64,000 nucleotides of DNA from Sequoia sempervirens. Taxonomy: Eukaryota > Streptophyta > Pinopsida > Cupressales > Cupressaceae. Made by a program: the position numbers and the translations under genes. Under the pieces are notes generated by a model that worked only from the letters and a program-made list of their open reading frames with translations, had not been told where the DNA came from and made no database searches. This document shows positions 1 through 11,190 of the stretch, piece after piece. The first letter of the stretch is position 1. Each line of letters opens with the position of its first letter. Where the stretch lies: NCBI GenBank assembly GCA_007258455.2, contig VDFB02252616.1, positions 120,378,552 through 120,442,551 of the forward strand, written 5' to 3'.

Positions 1-87
<87 letters not shown>
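1..87. repeat. (TA)n microsatellite
   Basis: Uninterrupted alternating TA from the first base of the window to about 87. It lies within LTR copy A; copies B and C carry shorter TA runs in the corresponding AT-rich middle part. Confidence 0.97.
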
Positions 88-91
<4 letters not shown>

Positions 92-1737
92 TTCTTCTAT
101 CTAATTAGCAAAACGGGATTGGATTTAAATAAGTTGAAATTTAAATTGTTTTTTTATAAAAATATATTTAAATAATATTTATATATATTTAAACATATAT
201 AGATATAATTGTATATACGTTGAGTATATAATTATATATATGTTTAATATATACTTATATTTAAATATATTGATATTAAGAGGGATATTTTATTTAATGA
301 TGCAAATGTTGATTTTGTAAGAGATTGATGTTTTAGAAAATTGATTTTGATCATTATGAATAAATTGAGAAAATGGAATAAACTTATTAGTTTTAATATT
401 CCTTGAGTTGCCAATGAAATTTGATTGACTATTGAATATGCGCAAATAATATTAATTATTTAATTGATTACTTGCACTATGCCATTGCTTTGCTTGGATT
501 TAGAATATCCTAATGATGGGTTATTGAATCACCTGAGATGCTTCCTAAGTGATGTTAAAGTTAAAGCTTTTATATTAAATTTGATTCTTGGGAATTGAAA
601 TCCCTTAAATAATATTTATTTTTATCAAGTTTGAATAAAGAATAATATTTTGGTATTATGGAACACGTGAAAATTAATTAGTAGAATTGTGTTTGAGTTG
701 GAGGGTGTATGCAAGTTTCAATTTTAGAATTAGTACCATTGTACTTTGGGAATTAAGGTTAGTGCAATGATTAAATACTAGTTAAGGGTTAGGGTTGTAA
801 TTGAAACAAATATGGTTAATGTGTTTACAATGACTTGTTGATTTAATGGAATCTGGAAGTTCTTGTAAATGATTTGTTAAATGTGAGGATTATGTTCGTA
901 GTTAAGTTATATGGATTCTAATTAGGAGCAAAATTGATTATATTTAATATGTGTAAAGAAAAGGGTTATTTTATTACGATGTTGGTATAATGGGTAGAAT
1001 GTTATTTAAAAGTTCTTGTATTCCATTGCCTTAAAGGATAAATGGGGAATGCTGTTTGTAAACCAGATTGCAAGGAATAGATAAGGTTCATAAAAATTTA
1101 TATTGTTTAGAACTTATATGTATAGTTAAAAGATTAAGTGTATGATGTATTTATGTACTTTGGTACCTGTTTTATAAGAAAAGGGCTTTATGTAGAAATA
1201 TATCTTTAGCTATCTAAAGAACATGTGATTATATTATTGTTGAATTAAGCAGAATTCTTGTTGGTATTGTATGGGAAATATTGTGATGATTGTGAATTTT
1301 TGAGTGTACTTTGGTAGTACTGAGTTTTGCTTCTAGAGGCTAGGGAACTATTTGATTGATTTGTTTGTTCTATTTGGAGTGATTTGTTTATGTAAGTCTT
1401 CCAGATGGGGTTTCACTTATTTGTATGGGTTGTCGTTATGTAGTCAACCATTATATTGCCTTGGGTAGGGCGTTTGGTTGTATCATGTGGTTTTACTCGG
1501 TTTTCACGAACGGGGATAGTTTGTGCCTCCTTTGTATTAGGAGTGGTTTATGTGTATGTTTCCTCCAGTGTTTGGAGAGGGTTTTGACCTTTTGTTGCCT
1601 CCTGTGATGGAGTGGATTTTGATTTCATGTTCCTCCTAGAGTTGGAGTGGTTTTATCTTGTTGGTTTGCACTTGGGATTCCCTTGGTGATTGGTTTTGGG
1701 TTGGTATGTTGTCAAGTAGAAGAGTGGCTTTTGTTAG

Positions 1738-2250
1738 GGGCCAGAGCCCAAAGAGGTAAACTAGGAAACCTTCAAAAGTGGTTTAATCAAGTGATAACTA
1801 AATTAATGTACTTAGAAGTAGGATAGTTTTTCACACTAATTAAGATAATTGAGCCTCGCTCATGGACGCAAGGGCTTGTATAGACTTGGGATGAGACGAG
1901 AAGGCCTGGAATGGCAAGATCATCTATCTTGTCCTTACGAGAGGTATTTGATTCCACATGAGTGAGTATGGGTGCCGGGATTCAGTAGAGGCCACCAGGA
2001 TAACCCATGGTGGGGGCCGGAGCCTAGGAAGATTCCCAGAGGAGATCCCATCACGAGCTATGTGATGACACTCTTTCTACGACAACAGTTGGTATTTGGT
2101 TTTATGTGTATGGTCTTCTTATCATACTCGATCTATTTTATTTCTGGAAGCAATGTGACCTATGTCAGTGATGTTGGAGTTGTTCTTGTGTTATCCTTAT
2201 GGTTGTATGGTTCATGTGATTGGTTGGGTCAGTGTGAGTTATCTTGTGTC
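1738..2250 (+). other. Conserved non-coding block of the giant LTR (copy A)
   Basis: This block, starting near ggggccagagccc, recurs at about 9755-10255 (copy B) and, more diverged, at about 25435-25960 (copy C). Shared words include gaaggcctggaatggcaa, a ccagg-taaccca core, gggggccgga and gatgacactc. It is the best-conserved part of the three LTRs. It has no consistent reading frame, so it may hold promoter, processing or RNA signals. Function unknown. Confidence 0.6.
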
Positions 2251-2818
2251 TAGAGGTGGATGGTCTTGTCTAGAATTCCTTATTACTATCTCCTAGCACG
2301 GGAGGTGAGCCTTTGGGTATCACATGGTTGGGTGGAACGTGCACCTTAATTGGTTGGGTCGGCTTTTTGTTCGTGTGGACGAGATTTCCAGTTGGAGAGC
2401 TCGTGGGATCCAGTCCTTCATGCTTTATTCTTTCAGTCTTAATGTAATTTAATACCCCTCTTTGTATCGAGGTGGAAGTTGTAAATTGTAACCTTGTATT
2501 TTGGAATTACCTCATTCGGGGAATGAGTATTGTAATCTTATTGTAAAGTACTTTATTGGGATCAAGTGGTATCTCTTATGCCTTGGATGCAATTTTTATC
2601 ATGTATAGAATGTATGAGTGTTTAATTTGTTAAGTAATTAAATGTTATGTTTTAATTCATGTTTCTTGATTGTGTTTTAAGTAATCTCAGTCTCGTAACC
2701 TTAGAGGTTGTTGGCAATGGATAGTGATCTTGCATGTTCTTTATACTTAAAAAAAAAAAATAGTATGTTTGAGTAGTAAATTGCAACTTCCTCTAGGGTT
2801 GCGTGGCGGGGCATTACA

Positions 2819-4434
2819 CCATCTCATTATGTGCAGTGTGATGATGAATGCATATTCTTATGATTTTTGATAATTCCTTTAATGTTTATCTCATTTTAGC
2901 ACCTTTAGGTAGAAGAAACATATATTTTTTGCAGGTTGTACGCTGTGTAGTGGTTCAAATAGCTACTTTAGTTGTGAAAGAACTCTTTTCCTTCAAAAGT
3001 GTTAAGAGAACCAAGCCTCCTTGCAAAATACTTATGCATTAATATATAAAAATATATGAGTTGTGTTAAGTTAAGCTGAGCTTTTGAGAAAATTTTGTGT
3101 TAAAACAACAGTATAGGTTCTGAGAATAACATTTAGGTGCATAAACACAAGAGTTTAGTTTCATTTCATGTTGCTTCCTTAACCTTTTCCCAACAAGAAG
3201 TAGATTAGGTGAGTACCTTAGGAGCCAGCCTTCTCTAGAGGTCCATTCCAAGTTTAGGCAAGCCAAAGGCCTAGGAATGTTCCCATGTTTCTCCAAAATG
3301 CTAACTTCTGCAACTTAGCAAGGGTGCAATTTTAGGAGACAACGGTTTTGTAGTTTGTTAGAAAGTAAGGAAAGTGCAAAAAACAAAATATTTGGAAGGA
3401 AACCATTTGAAATGAACTATTCTAGAAATGATGAAGAGAGGATAGGAAAGGATACCATGCTTACCACAACTCGATTCTTCAATTAGCTCCACTTGGATAT
3501 GCCTTCACACATGAAAACAAGAAAAATGTTGGGCTGTGTTTGAGGTCTGTGTTAGTCAAACCCTCGTTTTAGTGTTCCCACCTCCATGAACAACCAAGAT
3601 GCCACAAGATATAGAAATTGATAAAGAAAGTAGAAAGAAAGTATTGCAACTAGCTCGAAAGAAAAGACAATTGAAATGCTATCCAATAAGCACAATGATG
3701 CAACCAAATAGAAAGACACAAAGTTACCTTCCCAACTATGAGCTCTCAAGGCCAATAGCAGAAGGAATAAAGTGACACCACCACATGGAGAAGATGAAGC
3801 TTGAAAATCCTACAACGAGGGTGGTGTTGCAATGAGAGTACAGTGTCAAAGCCAAATGAAGAGCTTGCAACAAGAAGAACAATAGTGTAGAGTGAAGCAA
3901 GAGTGTGAGAATGAGAGAATGAAGTGTTATAATGTGAGAGAGAGCATGCAAGAATGGAAGAATTGGAATGAATTGAGTTTGAATTGACAAAATGGAGGCA
4001 AGAGGTTGAATTTCATCGGTCAAGGGAGGCAAGGAAGATTACTCATCACAACTAATGGAAAACATAATATTTCTACAGATCCTAGGGCTAGGAATCTTGT
4101 AAGGATGACAACATGGTGCGTGGATGTTTGCACAACGCACGTGTGTCCCCAACAAAAATTCCACCACCAATACAAAAATACGCGACCAAGTGGAAGGGAC
4201 AAGGTGGTAGCAGTGGATTTTACATCATCGAGTTTATATTTTCTAAGGTAGGGGAAATTAAATAGGGAATCTTCTTAGGGTGTAAATTCATACCATGACA
4301 TTTTGCCTCAACTTTAGCAAGCATACATGTTAGTGCGAATGCAAGGTAAAGTAGAAAGAGATTGAAGAGAATATACCTTAACCATCAAGGAAGCATATAT
4401 TTGATCTAACACACCTGGAGGTAAAGGAGGCAAC
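2819..4434. other. Unassigned DNA between LTR A and a minisatellite
   Basis: No recognisable gene, LTR terminus or conserved domain was seen. Short ORFs on both strands (for example 3066-3296 and 3736-4032 on minus) show no familiar motif and no supporting frame conservation. Probably an old, unrecognised repeat. Confidence 0.4.
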
Positions 4435-4440
4435 TCCATA

Positions 4441-4745
4441 GGTTCTCAGTTGGGCAGGAGAACCTTGATGTGAAAGTGAGAGATGGCCCATAGGTTCTTA
4501 GTTCTGTGAAGTTTGACATCAACTTTACAAGTTCTTGGTCCTACAAAGGAAACACTATAGATTCTCGGTCCTGCAAGGCTTGACATGAAAGGCTTCTACA
4601 CATTCTCAATCAGGTGTAGAATTTGATATGAAAGATCCTTACAGGTTCTCGATCCTATAAGGAAAGCTTGATGAGGTGCTCGATCTTGCTAGGCAAGCTT
4701 GATGTAGAGGAGCTTTAAAGGTTCTTGGTTTTGCAAAGCAACATG
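4441..4745 (+). repeat. Degenerate minisatellite, about eight units
   Basis: A core resembling ggttctcggtcctgcaagg followed by cttgatgtgaaag recurs with starts near 4441, 4493, 4530, 4560, 4600, 4644, 4675 and 4719. Spacing is irregular (30-52 bp) and the units are diverged, so this is an old tandem array. No coding potential. Confidence 0.65.
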
Positions 4746-5723
4746 TTATGGTGTAGATAAAACATGTTAGGTGAAAAATCCAAAACAAACACACACATCA
4801 CAAAGCATGCAATTGAAGGAGAAGTTTTCAAAGGGAGTCTCTTTGGGGAACCCTTCAAGATAATAAGGGGATCATTCAAAGGGACACTCTAATTTCAAAG
4901 ACATGATATTTTCCACAAGTGAATTTATCATCAAGGAATCCTTTTGAAAGATCTCTTTCATCAAGGAATATGGTAGAAAGAATGCTCCTTCTCAAAGGCA
5001 ATTTTTCAAACTTCATAAAAAAAGTACCTTGTTTCTGAAAGAAAAATTTGACTAGGGGGTCCTTGTTGAAGAGTACATTATTTGGAAAATGAAAAATTTT
5101 CAATAAGGGATTCTTTGGCCATAAAATTCACCTTATTGAAAATTAGAAAAGCATGGTAGTCCCCCTTAGGATGGTGCATGCTACATAGAGGAGTGTGTAG
5201 CATCCTAAGGAGAGAAAGACGAGGCAGAGATGTTGTGGATTGCAAGTCATGGTGAGATGTAATCATGGAATGTTTTCATCCATGCGAGGGACAACACACA
5301 AGAACCACAACATCACTAAGAAGATAGAGAGAAACAAGCAAAAAATAGAAAACAAGAGATAGGGGGATCTAAGAGTTTGGGGTTAGATTTATTCATATAT
5401 ATAAATAGGTACCACATGATGTATGAATGAACTATCATCAATCCCTGGAGTTCCAAAATCATGAATAAGAGCACATGAAGACAAAATAAAAATAAAAATT
5501 GGGTCAACATGGAAGAGGGCCTAAATGCCCCCAATGCTTTGCATCATCCCCAATTATCGAAAAGCAAATTTACAACATATAGAAGAATGGCGATACACAT
5601 AGGAGAAGTTTACGAAATTTTTTCATAGCTTGTATCCAAGAACCTACAAGGGTAGCAAGGGTCCTCTAGGTAGGATAATAAACACATAAAAACAATCACG
5701 AGGGAACACAAACACACACAAAT
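4746..5723. other. Unassigned AT-rich DNA
   Basis: Nothing recognised. Minus-strand ORFs at 4876-5103, 5078-5266 and 5316-5534 overlap one another and have no known motif. Confidence 0.35.
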
Positions 5724-6678
5724 CTAATCTATAGATAAAGAAGAGGTACCACCCTACTCCGCATCGACCAACAGGTCATCCTGCTCCCAATCTAGATCAT
5801 TATAGGGGGAGGGAGGATGGGCCTACAAGGGTGGGATAGCGAGGGTAGTACCCTTTGACTCTCCTGCAACAAGGGCCAAGGAAGAAGGCCCTTCAAGGTC
5901 TTCTTCACTGAGCTCTTGTGAGGTAAAGGCCATCGATCTCACAAAGATTGAGGATAGAGCTGGGATGTCATCCATTGAGTTAAACATGCACTTCACTAGA
6001 GTTCCATGTGTTAACTAGGTGGGAGAAGAAGGAGGTGCCCAAGATCCATTACTGAGCTCATCGAGAGGGGCAGTGAAAAAGTCAAAGGATGTAGGGGCCA
6101 CCTCTGTCATGAGGATGACGCAAGCCAAAACAAGACTAGCTCTTGAAGAAGGTGAACCTTTCTTCTGACCACCACTTGAAGTAAGGTCATCCTCTAGTTT
6201 GTGCTTCAACGAAGGATGTTGGATCCCCACAAAAGAAGTGGAGGCAGAGGAGGGAAAAGACAAAGCTGTAACATACACCATTGTTGTGTTCGACATGTCT
6301 ATGAGCTGAGAAAAGAGAGGGATGTCCGAGAGGGACATCAAAAGAGGAGGCTACATGTAAGGAGCGATGAATACCCACACCCTTTTGGGGTGAGGATCAT
6401 TAACACCTCCTAGGGGAGCCAAAAGTAGAATGGAGGTGATTGGAACTGAGGAAGAAGAAGCGAAAGGAATAGACATAGCAGAAGAAGATACAAAAATAGG
6501 ATCTACTGGCTCCCCCTCTGTCTTATGTGAGGTAGCTTGTTCTATAGTTAGAGCTTTTCTCCTGTGCTTTCGCTCATGCAAAAGCTGGTTACGTCAGCTC
6601 TAGGCACTAGAAGTTGTAGCCTGAGAAGAGATGGGAGGTGCATGTTCTTCCATAGGAGTGTCCTCTGCAACCGTGGCC
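5724..6678 (-). pseudogene. Broken minus-strand Ser/Pro/acidic ORF, 3' part
   Basis: On the minus strand, coding-like peptide text rich in Ser, Pro, Glu and Asp runs from the edge of LTR copy B down to a stop at 5724. It includes a basic patch near 6560 (HERKHRRK), a 108-codon open stretch (6341-6015) and, after a frameshift near 6000, an acidic tail (DLDWEQDDLL). Several stops and at least one frameshift show decay. It continues on the other side of copy B (10844-11190). No family was recognised; a transposon-encoded or hypothetical protein is possible. Confidence 0.4.
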
Positions 6679-6683
6679 TAGTG
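6679..6683. repeat. TSD of solo LTR B, left (TAGTG)
   Basis: TAGTG directly precedes TGTAACACCCC and is repeated exactly at 10839-10843, directly after GGGGCATTACA. This is the 5-bp duplication expected of LTR-retrotransposon integration. Confidence 0.95.
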
Positions 6684-6953
6684 TGTAACACCCCTCTGTT
6701 TTGGCTCTTTGGATTAGCATTGTTCTTCCTTGTTATGATTGTGTTTGACTATGCTTTGATTTTGGAACTTGGTTACTTTTGACCATTATTTGTTAAACGA
6801 TGTTAATGTTATATTTTAATGTGATGTTATTTTATTCTGATGTTATCTTTATGGCATGTTTTGGATTAACTTAGAGGATATTTGATTTAACGATGTTTTA
6901 TGCTTGTGATCATATCATTGATGTTAGAATCGTCAGTTAGTAATTGTGTATTG

Positions 6954-7018
6954 GTGAAGGGGACGGGATTGTATCACTCGCTTGCGAGTGCCCTACGATT
7001 CTGAGATTTCCTCTTCGC
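6954..7018 (+). other. Conserved nested stem-loop in LTR B
   Basis: The outer stem pairs 6954-6963 with 7009-7018 over ten base pairs, including two G-U wobbles. Inside it is a perfect 7-bp hairpin (CACTCGC TT GCGAGTG, 6975-6990). Copy C has the same architecture at 22972-23039 with different stem sequence that still pairs. This suggests a selected RNA or DNA structure. Confidence 0.65.
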
Positions 7019-8395
7019 GGTGTGTTTGATCATATTATATATATATGCATGTTCGATGTACTCTTTGTTGCAGGTTGACAAGTACATGACACCGACTCCA
7101 CCTGGTTCCCAGGTTTGAGCTTGTCCATTGACCAACGGTATTTGATTGGGAGATAGTAGCTAGGTTTTTCGTGCCAAGTCGTCACCCTAGTCATAGCGTG
7201 TCGTTGGGTTGTTGTCGAGTTAGTTGTTTTAATTTGGTCCATTGCACCTTGAGTATTTATTTAATTTCATATTATAGGGGTTATTAAATGGTTTGCGTAG
7301 TTAAAATGATGTTTAAATGTATTTATTTGCAATGTTGAAACGTGATTTATTTTATTGATTGATTTGACTTAATTAATAAAATTAGATTTAGTTTATTGAT
7401 TAATTAGATTAATGGTGATATATTAATTGAGATAGTTGTTTTGGCATTATTGTATATTATGATTTTAATTAAAATAAAAGTATAAATCATGTTTGGATAG
7501 TTAGAAATAAATTAAAATAAATAAATAAATAAATGAGAATGTATTTTCAATTTCACTTTTGAGAATTGTTGATAAAGTAAATTCTTTGCAAAATTGGAAT
7601 GCTTTTGTTTAAAAAGGAAATTTTTAAAAATGCATAAAATTTCAATTTGAAAGTAAAATTATTTTAAATTTAAAGAAATGGAAAATATCCCCAAAGTTGC
7701 AATAAATTTTGGTGGATGGGATATTTTGGGGATATTGACCAAATTTGGGAAGAAAATAGGGAGGTTTTTTGCATTCTTGGTTTTTGGCTGTGGAAAAATT
7801 GGTAGAAGAGTTCAAGTTTTGGGATTTTGGAAGAGCTTGGATGCAATTTGGATTTTGGAAAAACTTTGGAGGAGTTGGAATTTGCAACTGATCTTCTTCA
7901 CAAACTCTTCATTCAAGCTTCAAATCTCAGGTTTTCTTCATTTATTTGTGTAAGAAATTTGTATTTTCAGTCTAAATCTTGTTTGAGAACTTTCAAAATC
8001 TTTGTTGAAATCTAGAAGGCAAAAAGAAATAGATTCTTGTAGAAAATGGAAAATGAAACAACAGGAAAGCTTCATCAATAGAAAATAAAATGGAAACCAA
8101 AGAAATCAGAATACCCTGTTTTGTATTTGAGAAATTTTCATTTTCTTTTGGAATTTAGTTTTGACTGTGTGTGTTTTTCTAAAAATAATTTGCCCAATTT
8201 GGGCTGTGAAATGATATATATATATATATTTGTGCACATGTAATTTGCATATTAAATTCTTATGCTGGCTAGAAATGTCCATTGAAATATTTTTGTGCAC
8301 CCTGTTAAGATTTTCGTTCTGGTTTTTACCAGACAAGGAAAACGAAATTTTTCATTGGAATGATTTAAAAAAAAATTATTTTTATTTTTTATTGT

Positions 8396-8590
8396 GGTGT
8401 GGGGGAGAGGTGTTGCCCCCACAGCCACCCATAGGGGCGACTGTGAAGGCAGCACCACTGCCTTCACAGGCAGCTGCATTGCCTTCCCAATGGCCCCTGT
8501 GGGAGGTTGTGTAGCATCCTTTCCACAGCAGGGGTTGCGCCCCTGCTTTGGAAGGGTTGCATGCCCTTCCCTGGGGGCTGTGGCCAAGCC
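8396..8590 (+). other. GC-rich hairpin island in LTR B
   Basis: An abrupt GC-rich patch of about 195 bp inside AT-rich LTR sequence. It contains consecutive perfect inverted repeats: a 12-bp stem with a 5-nt loop (8441-8452/8458-8469), an 8-bp stem around TTGCG (AGCAGGGG/CCCCTGCT, near 8527-8547) and a 7-bp stem (GGAAGGG/CCCTTCC, near 8550-8570). Open frames through it on both strands are a by-product of GC content. Copy C has an equivalent at about 24637-24740. Confidence 0.7.
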
Positions 8591-10838
8591 AATACTTTGG
8601 CTTTTGGTTCTTTTTTTTTAATTTTAAAATTTTAAAATTTATTTAATTTAATTTAATTTATATTATTTTATATTATATTTTATATAACATATATAATATT
8701 TAATATTATATATTATATAAAATATAATATATTTAATATATTAATTTAAATAATTTTCTTTTATTATCTAACATATATTTTATTATATATGTTATTTTTG
8801 GGTTTTAAATTATTATTTATATATATATTTAAATTATAGTCATATATATATTGAATATATATATATATATGTAATTATATACACATTAAGTATATATAAT
8901 TATATATTTATGTTGATATATATGTCTTTTTTTAAATATGTTATTAAAAGATTTTTTTGTATTATCATACTTGGAAAATATAAGTGTTTTATTTATGAAT
9001 TTGATTTTGTCAATTATGAATAATCAGAAGATCTTGGAATTTAAGATGATATTTTAGAGGCACATATTTAAATGATGTTTAAATATCTTAATAGGAATTA
9101 TAAAATGATTTATTTTAAAAGTTGATTTTTATAATCAAATGACTTTATTTAAAATTGCATTTTGAATATTATGTATAATGGAGGAAAATAGAATTAAATG
9201 GTTAGCATTTTAAATACCTAAATGTTGCTAAGGTGGTTTGATTTACTTAGAGTATGTGCAATAATGTTATTTATTTAATTAATTTCATTCACTACGTCAT
9301 TGCTTGGATTGGGTTTAGGAAACCCTAACATTAGATATTGAGTTGCCTAGAATGCTTTTATATCATGTTTCATTCATTCTTGATGTTGGGCAAATGGGGT
9401 TAATTGTCTAGTAAGTCTTCCAGAGGAGTCCTCTAGGTGGGGATGTTTCATGTATTGGTTCGTTTTGTGAATTGCCTTGGGAAATGTGTAGAGTTGTATT
9501 ATGTTGTTATACCCGGTTTCCACGAACGGGGATGTTGTGTGCCTCCTTTGAATTAGGAGAGGGTCTTGACCTTTGTAGCCTCCAGTGTTTGGAGAGGGTT
9601 TTGATTTTGTTGCCTCCAGTGTTTGGAGTGGGTTTTCATTATATGTTCCTCCTAGAGTTGGAGTGATCGTTTATCTTGTTTGTATGCCTTTTGGCATCCT
9701 TGGTGATTGGTTTTGTGTTGGTTTGTTGTCAAGTAGAAGAGTGGCTTCTGTTAGGGGCCAGAGCCCAAAGAGGTAAACTGGGAAACCTTCAAAAGTGGTT
9801 TAATCAAGTGATAACTAAATTACTGTACTTAGAAGTTAGGTAGTATTTCACACTAATTAAGATAATTGAGCCTCGCTCATGGACCCAAGGGCTTGTATAG
9901 ACTTGGGATGAGACGGGAAGGCCTGGAATGGCAAGGTCTTCTATCTTGTCCTTACGAGAGGTATTTGATTCCGCATGAGTGAGCATGGGTGCCGGGATTC
10001 GGTAGAGGCCACCAGGACAACCCATAGTGGGGGCTGGAGCCTAGGAAGATTCCCAGAGGATATCTCATGATGAGCTATGTGATGACACTCTTTCTACGAC
10101 AACAGTTGGTATTTGGGTTTATGTGTATGGTCTTCTTAGCATACTCGATCTATTTTAATTCTGGAAGCAATGTGACTTATGTCAGTGGTGTTGGAGTTGT
10201 ACTTGTGTTATCTTTATGGATGTTTGGTTCACGTGTTTGGTTGTGTCAGTGTGAGTTAACCTGTGTCTAGGAGTGGATGGTCTTGTATAGGAATTCCTTG
10301 TTACTATCTCCTAGCATGGGGGGTGAGCCTTTGGGTATACATGGTTGGGTGGAACGTGCACCTTAATCCGTTGGTTTTCTTCTTGTTCATGTGGGCGAGA
10401 TTTCCAGTTGGAGAGCTCGTGGGATCCAATATCTTTCCTTGCTTAATTCTTTCAGTTGATCTTGTAATTTTATTACCCCTCATTTGTTATCGAGGTGGAA
10501 ATTGTAATGTGTAACCTTACTTTTGGATTTATCTCATTCGGGGAATGAGCGTTGTAATCTTATTCTAAATTATTTGTTATTTGAAATCATGTGGTATTGA
10601 TTGTTCTTGAAGTATTTAATCTTTTGGATGTATGAGTGTTTAATTTGTTAAGTAATTAAATGTTATGTTTTAATTCATGTTTCTTGATTGGGTTTTAAGT
10701 AATCTTAGTCTCGTAACCTTAGAGGTTGTTGGCAATGGATAGTGATCTTGCATGTTCTTTATACTTAAACAAAAAAAAAAAAGTACGTTTGAGTAGTAAA
10801 TTGCAACTTCCTCTAGGGTTGCATGGTGGGGCATTACA

Positions 10839-10843
10839 TAGTG
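10839..10843. repeat. TSD of solo LTR B, right (TAGTG)
   Basis: Exact match to 6679-6683. Confidence 0.95.
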
Positions 10844-11190
10844 GAAGGACAACCTCCTAGACAGGAGTAGGAGTAGGGAGCACAGGAGCAGAGCCAACAT
10901 CATTCTGTCTAACCAAGGTATCCATTGGAACATATTATGTGGTATTACCATCCTCATTTGAATCATTTAACTCAATCCCACCTTTTAGTGAGGTGTTGTG
11001 AACTCCTTCTTCATTAATATTTGGTGCAAGAGTTGATGATGTAGCTCCATCTTGATCTGATTGATCAAAAACATTTTCAATCCCAAAGTAAGACTATATG
11101 GTAACTCTACGTATTGGGCATTTCGATGGCCTCCCAGTCCCTTCACCACCCTAAGGAGTCTCACCCTTGTTGCACTTGCTACTCAACATC
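10844..11190 (-). pseudogene. Broken minus-strand ORF, 5' part (other side of LTR B)
   Basis: On the minus strand from a Met near 11190 there is coding-like text with a GRPSKCPIRRVTI-like basic segment, then acidic and Ser/Thr-rich sequence and a Pro/Val-rich stretch (VLPTPTPV) ending at LTR B. Scattered stops show decay. It is probably the upstream half of the frame at 5724-6678, separated by the LTR insertion. Not recognised as a named family. Confidence 0.4.

Larger units (their letters stand above)
1..2818 (+). mobile_element. 3' part of a giant LTR (family A/B/C, copy A)
   Basis: The right end reads ggggcattaca, the same terminus as copy B at 10838, and the last 1.4 kb (about 1395-2818) is closely similar to 9410-10838. 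The left end lies outside the window. No PBS follows the terminus, so this is a solo LTR or a 3' LTR. The five bases after the end (CCATC) should recur upstream if the copy is intact. Relative to copy B it has roughly 800 extra bases between about 540 and 1390. There is no protein-coding content; short ORFs here are chance. Confidence 0.85.
6684..10838 (+). mobile_element. Complete solo LTR, 4155 bp (copy B)
   Basis: Starts TGTAACACCCC and ends GGGGCATTACA, giving TG...CA ends with near-inverted termini. It is flanked by a perfect TSD (TAGTG). There is no internal region, PBS or second LTR, so this is a solo LTR left by LTR-LTR recombination. It contains a stem-loop module (6954-7018), a conserved GACACCGACTCCACCT block (about 7089), a GC-rich hairpin island (8396-8590), AT-rich DNA (8600-8960) and the block shared with copies A and C. 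Orientation follows copies A and C. The autonomous family cannot be named without the internal region. Confidence 0.93.

Noticed and set aside
1972..2253. 93-codon ORF, also partly open at 10067-10270
   Set aside because: It lies in the conserved LTR block; the two copies share it only because the DNA is similar, and copy C is not open in that frame.
2749..2760. A12 run taken as a poly(A) tail of a retroposed transcript
   Set aside because: Copy B has an A run at the same place (about 10770), so it is part of the LTR about 60 bp before its end.
4441..4745. Possible CRISPR-like array
   Set aside because: Units are diverged with irregular spacing and no constant repeat; the window is plant DNA.
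8230..8621. ORFs of 75-111 codons on both strands in the GC-rich island
   Set aside because: They overlap the inverted repeats of the LTR; the equivalent place in copy C has different frames, so they are not conserved proteins.
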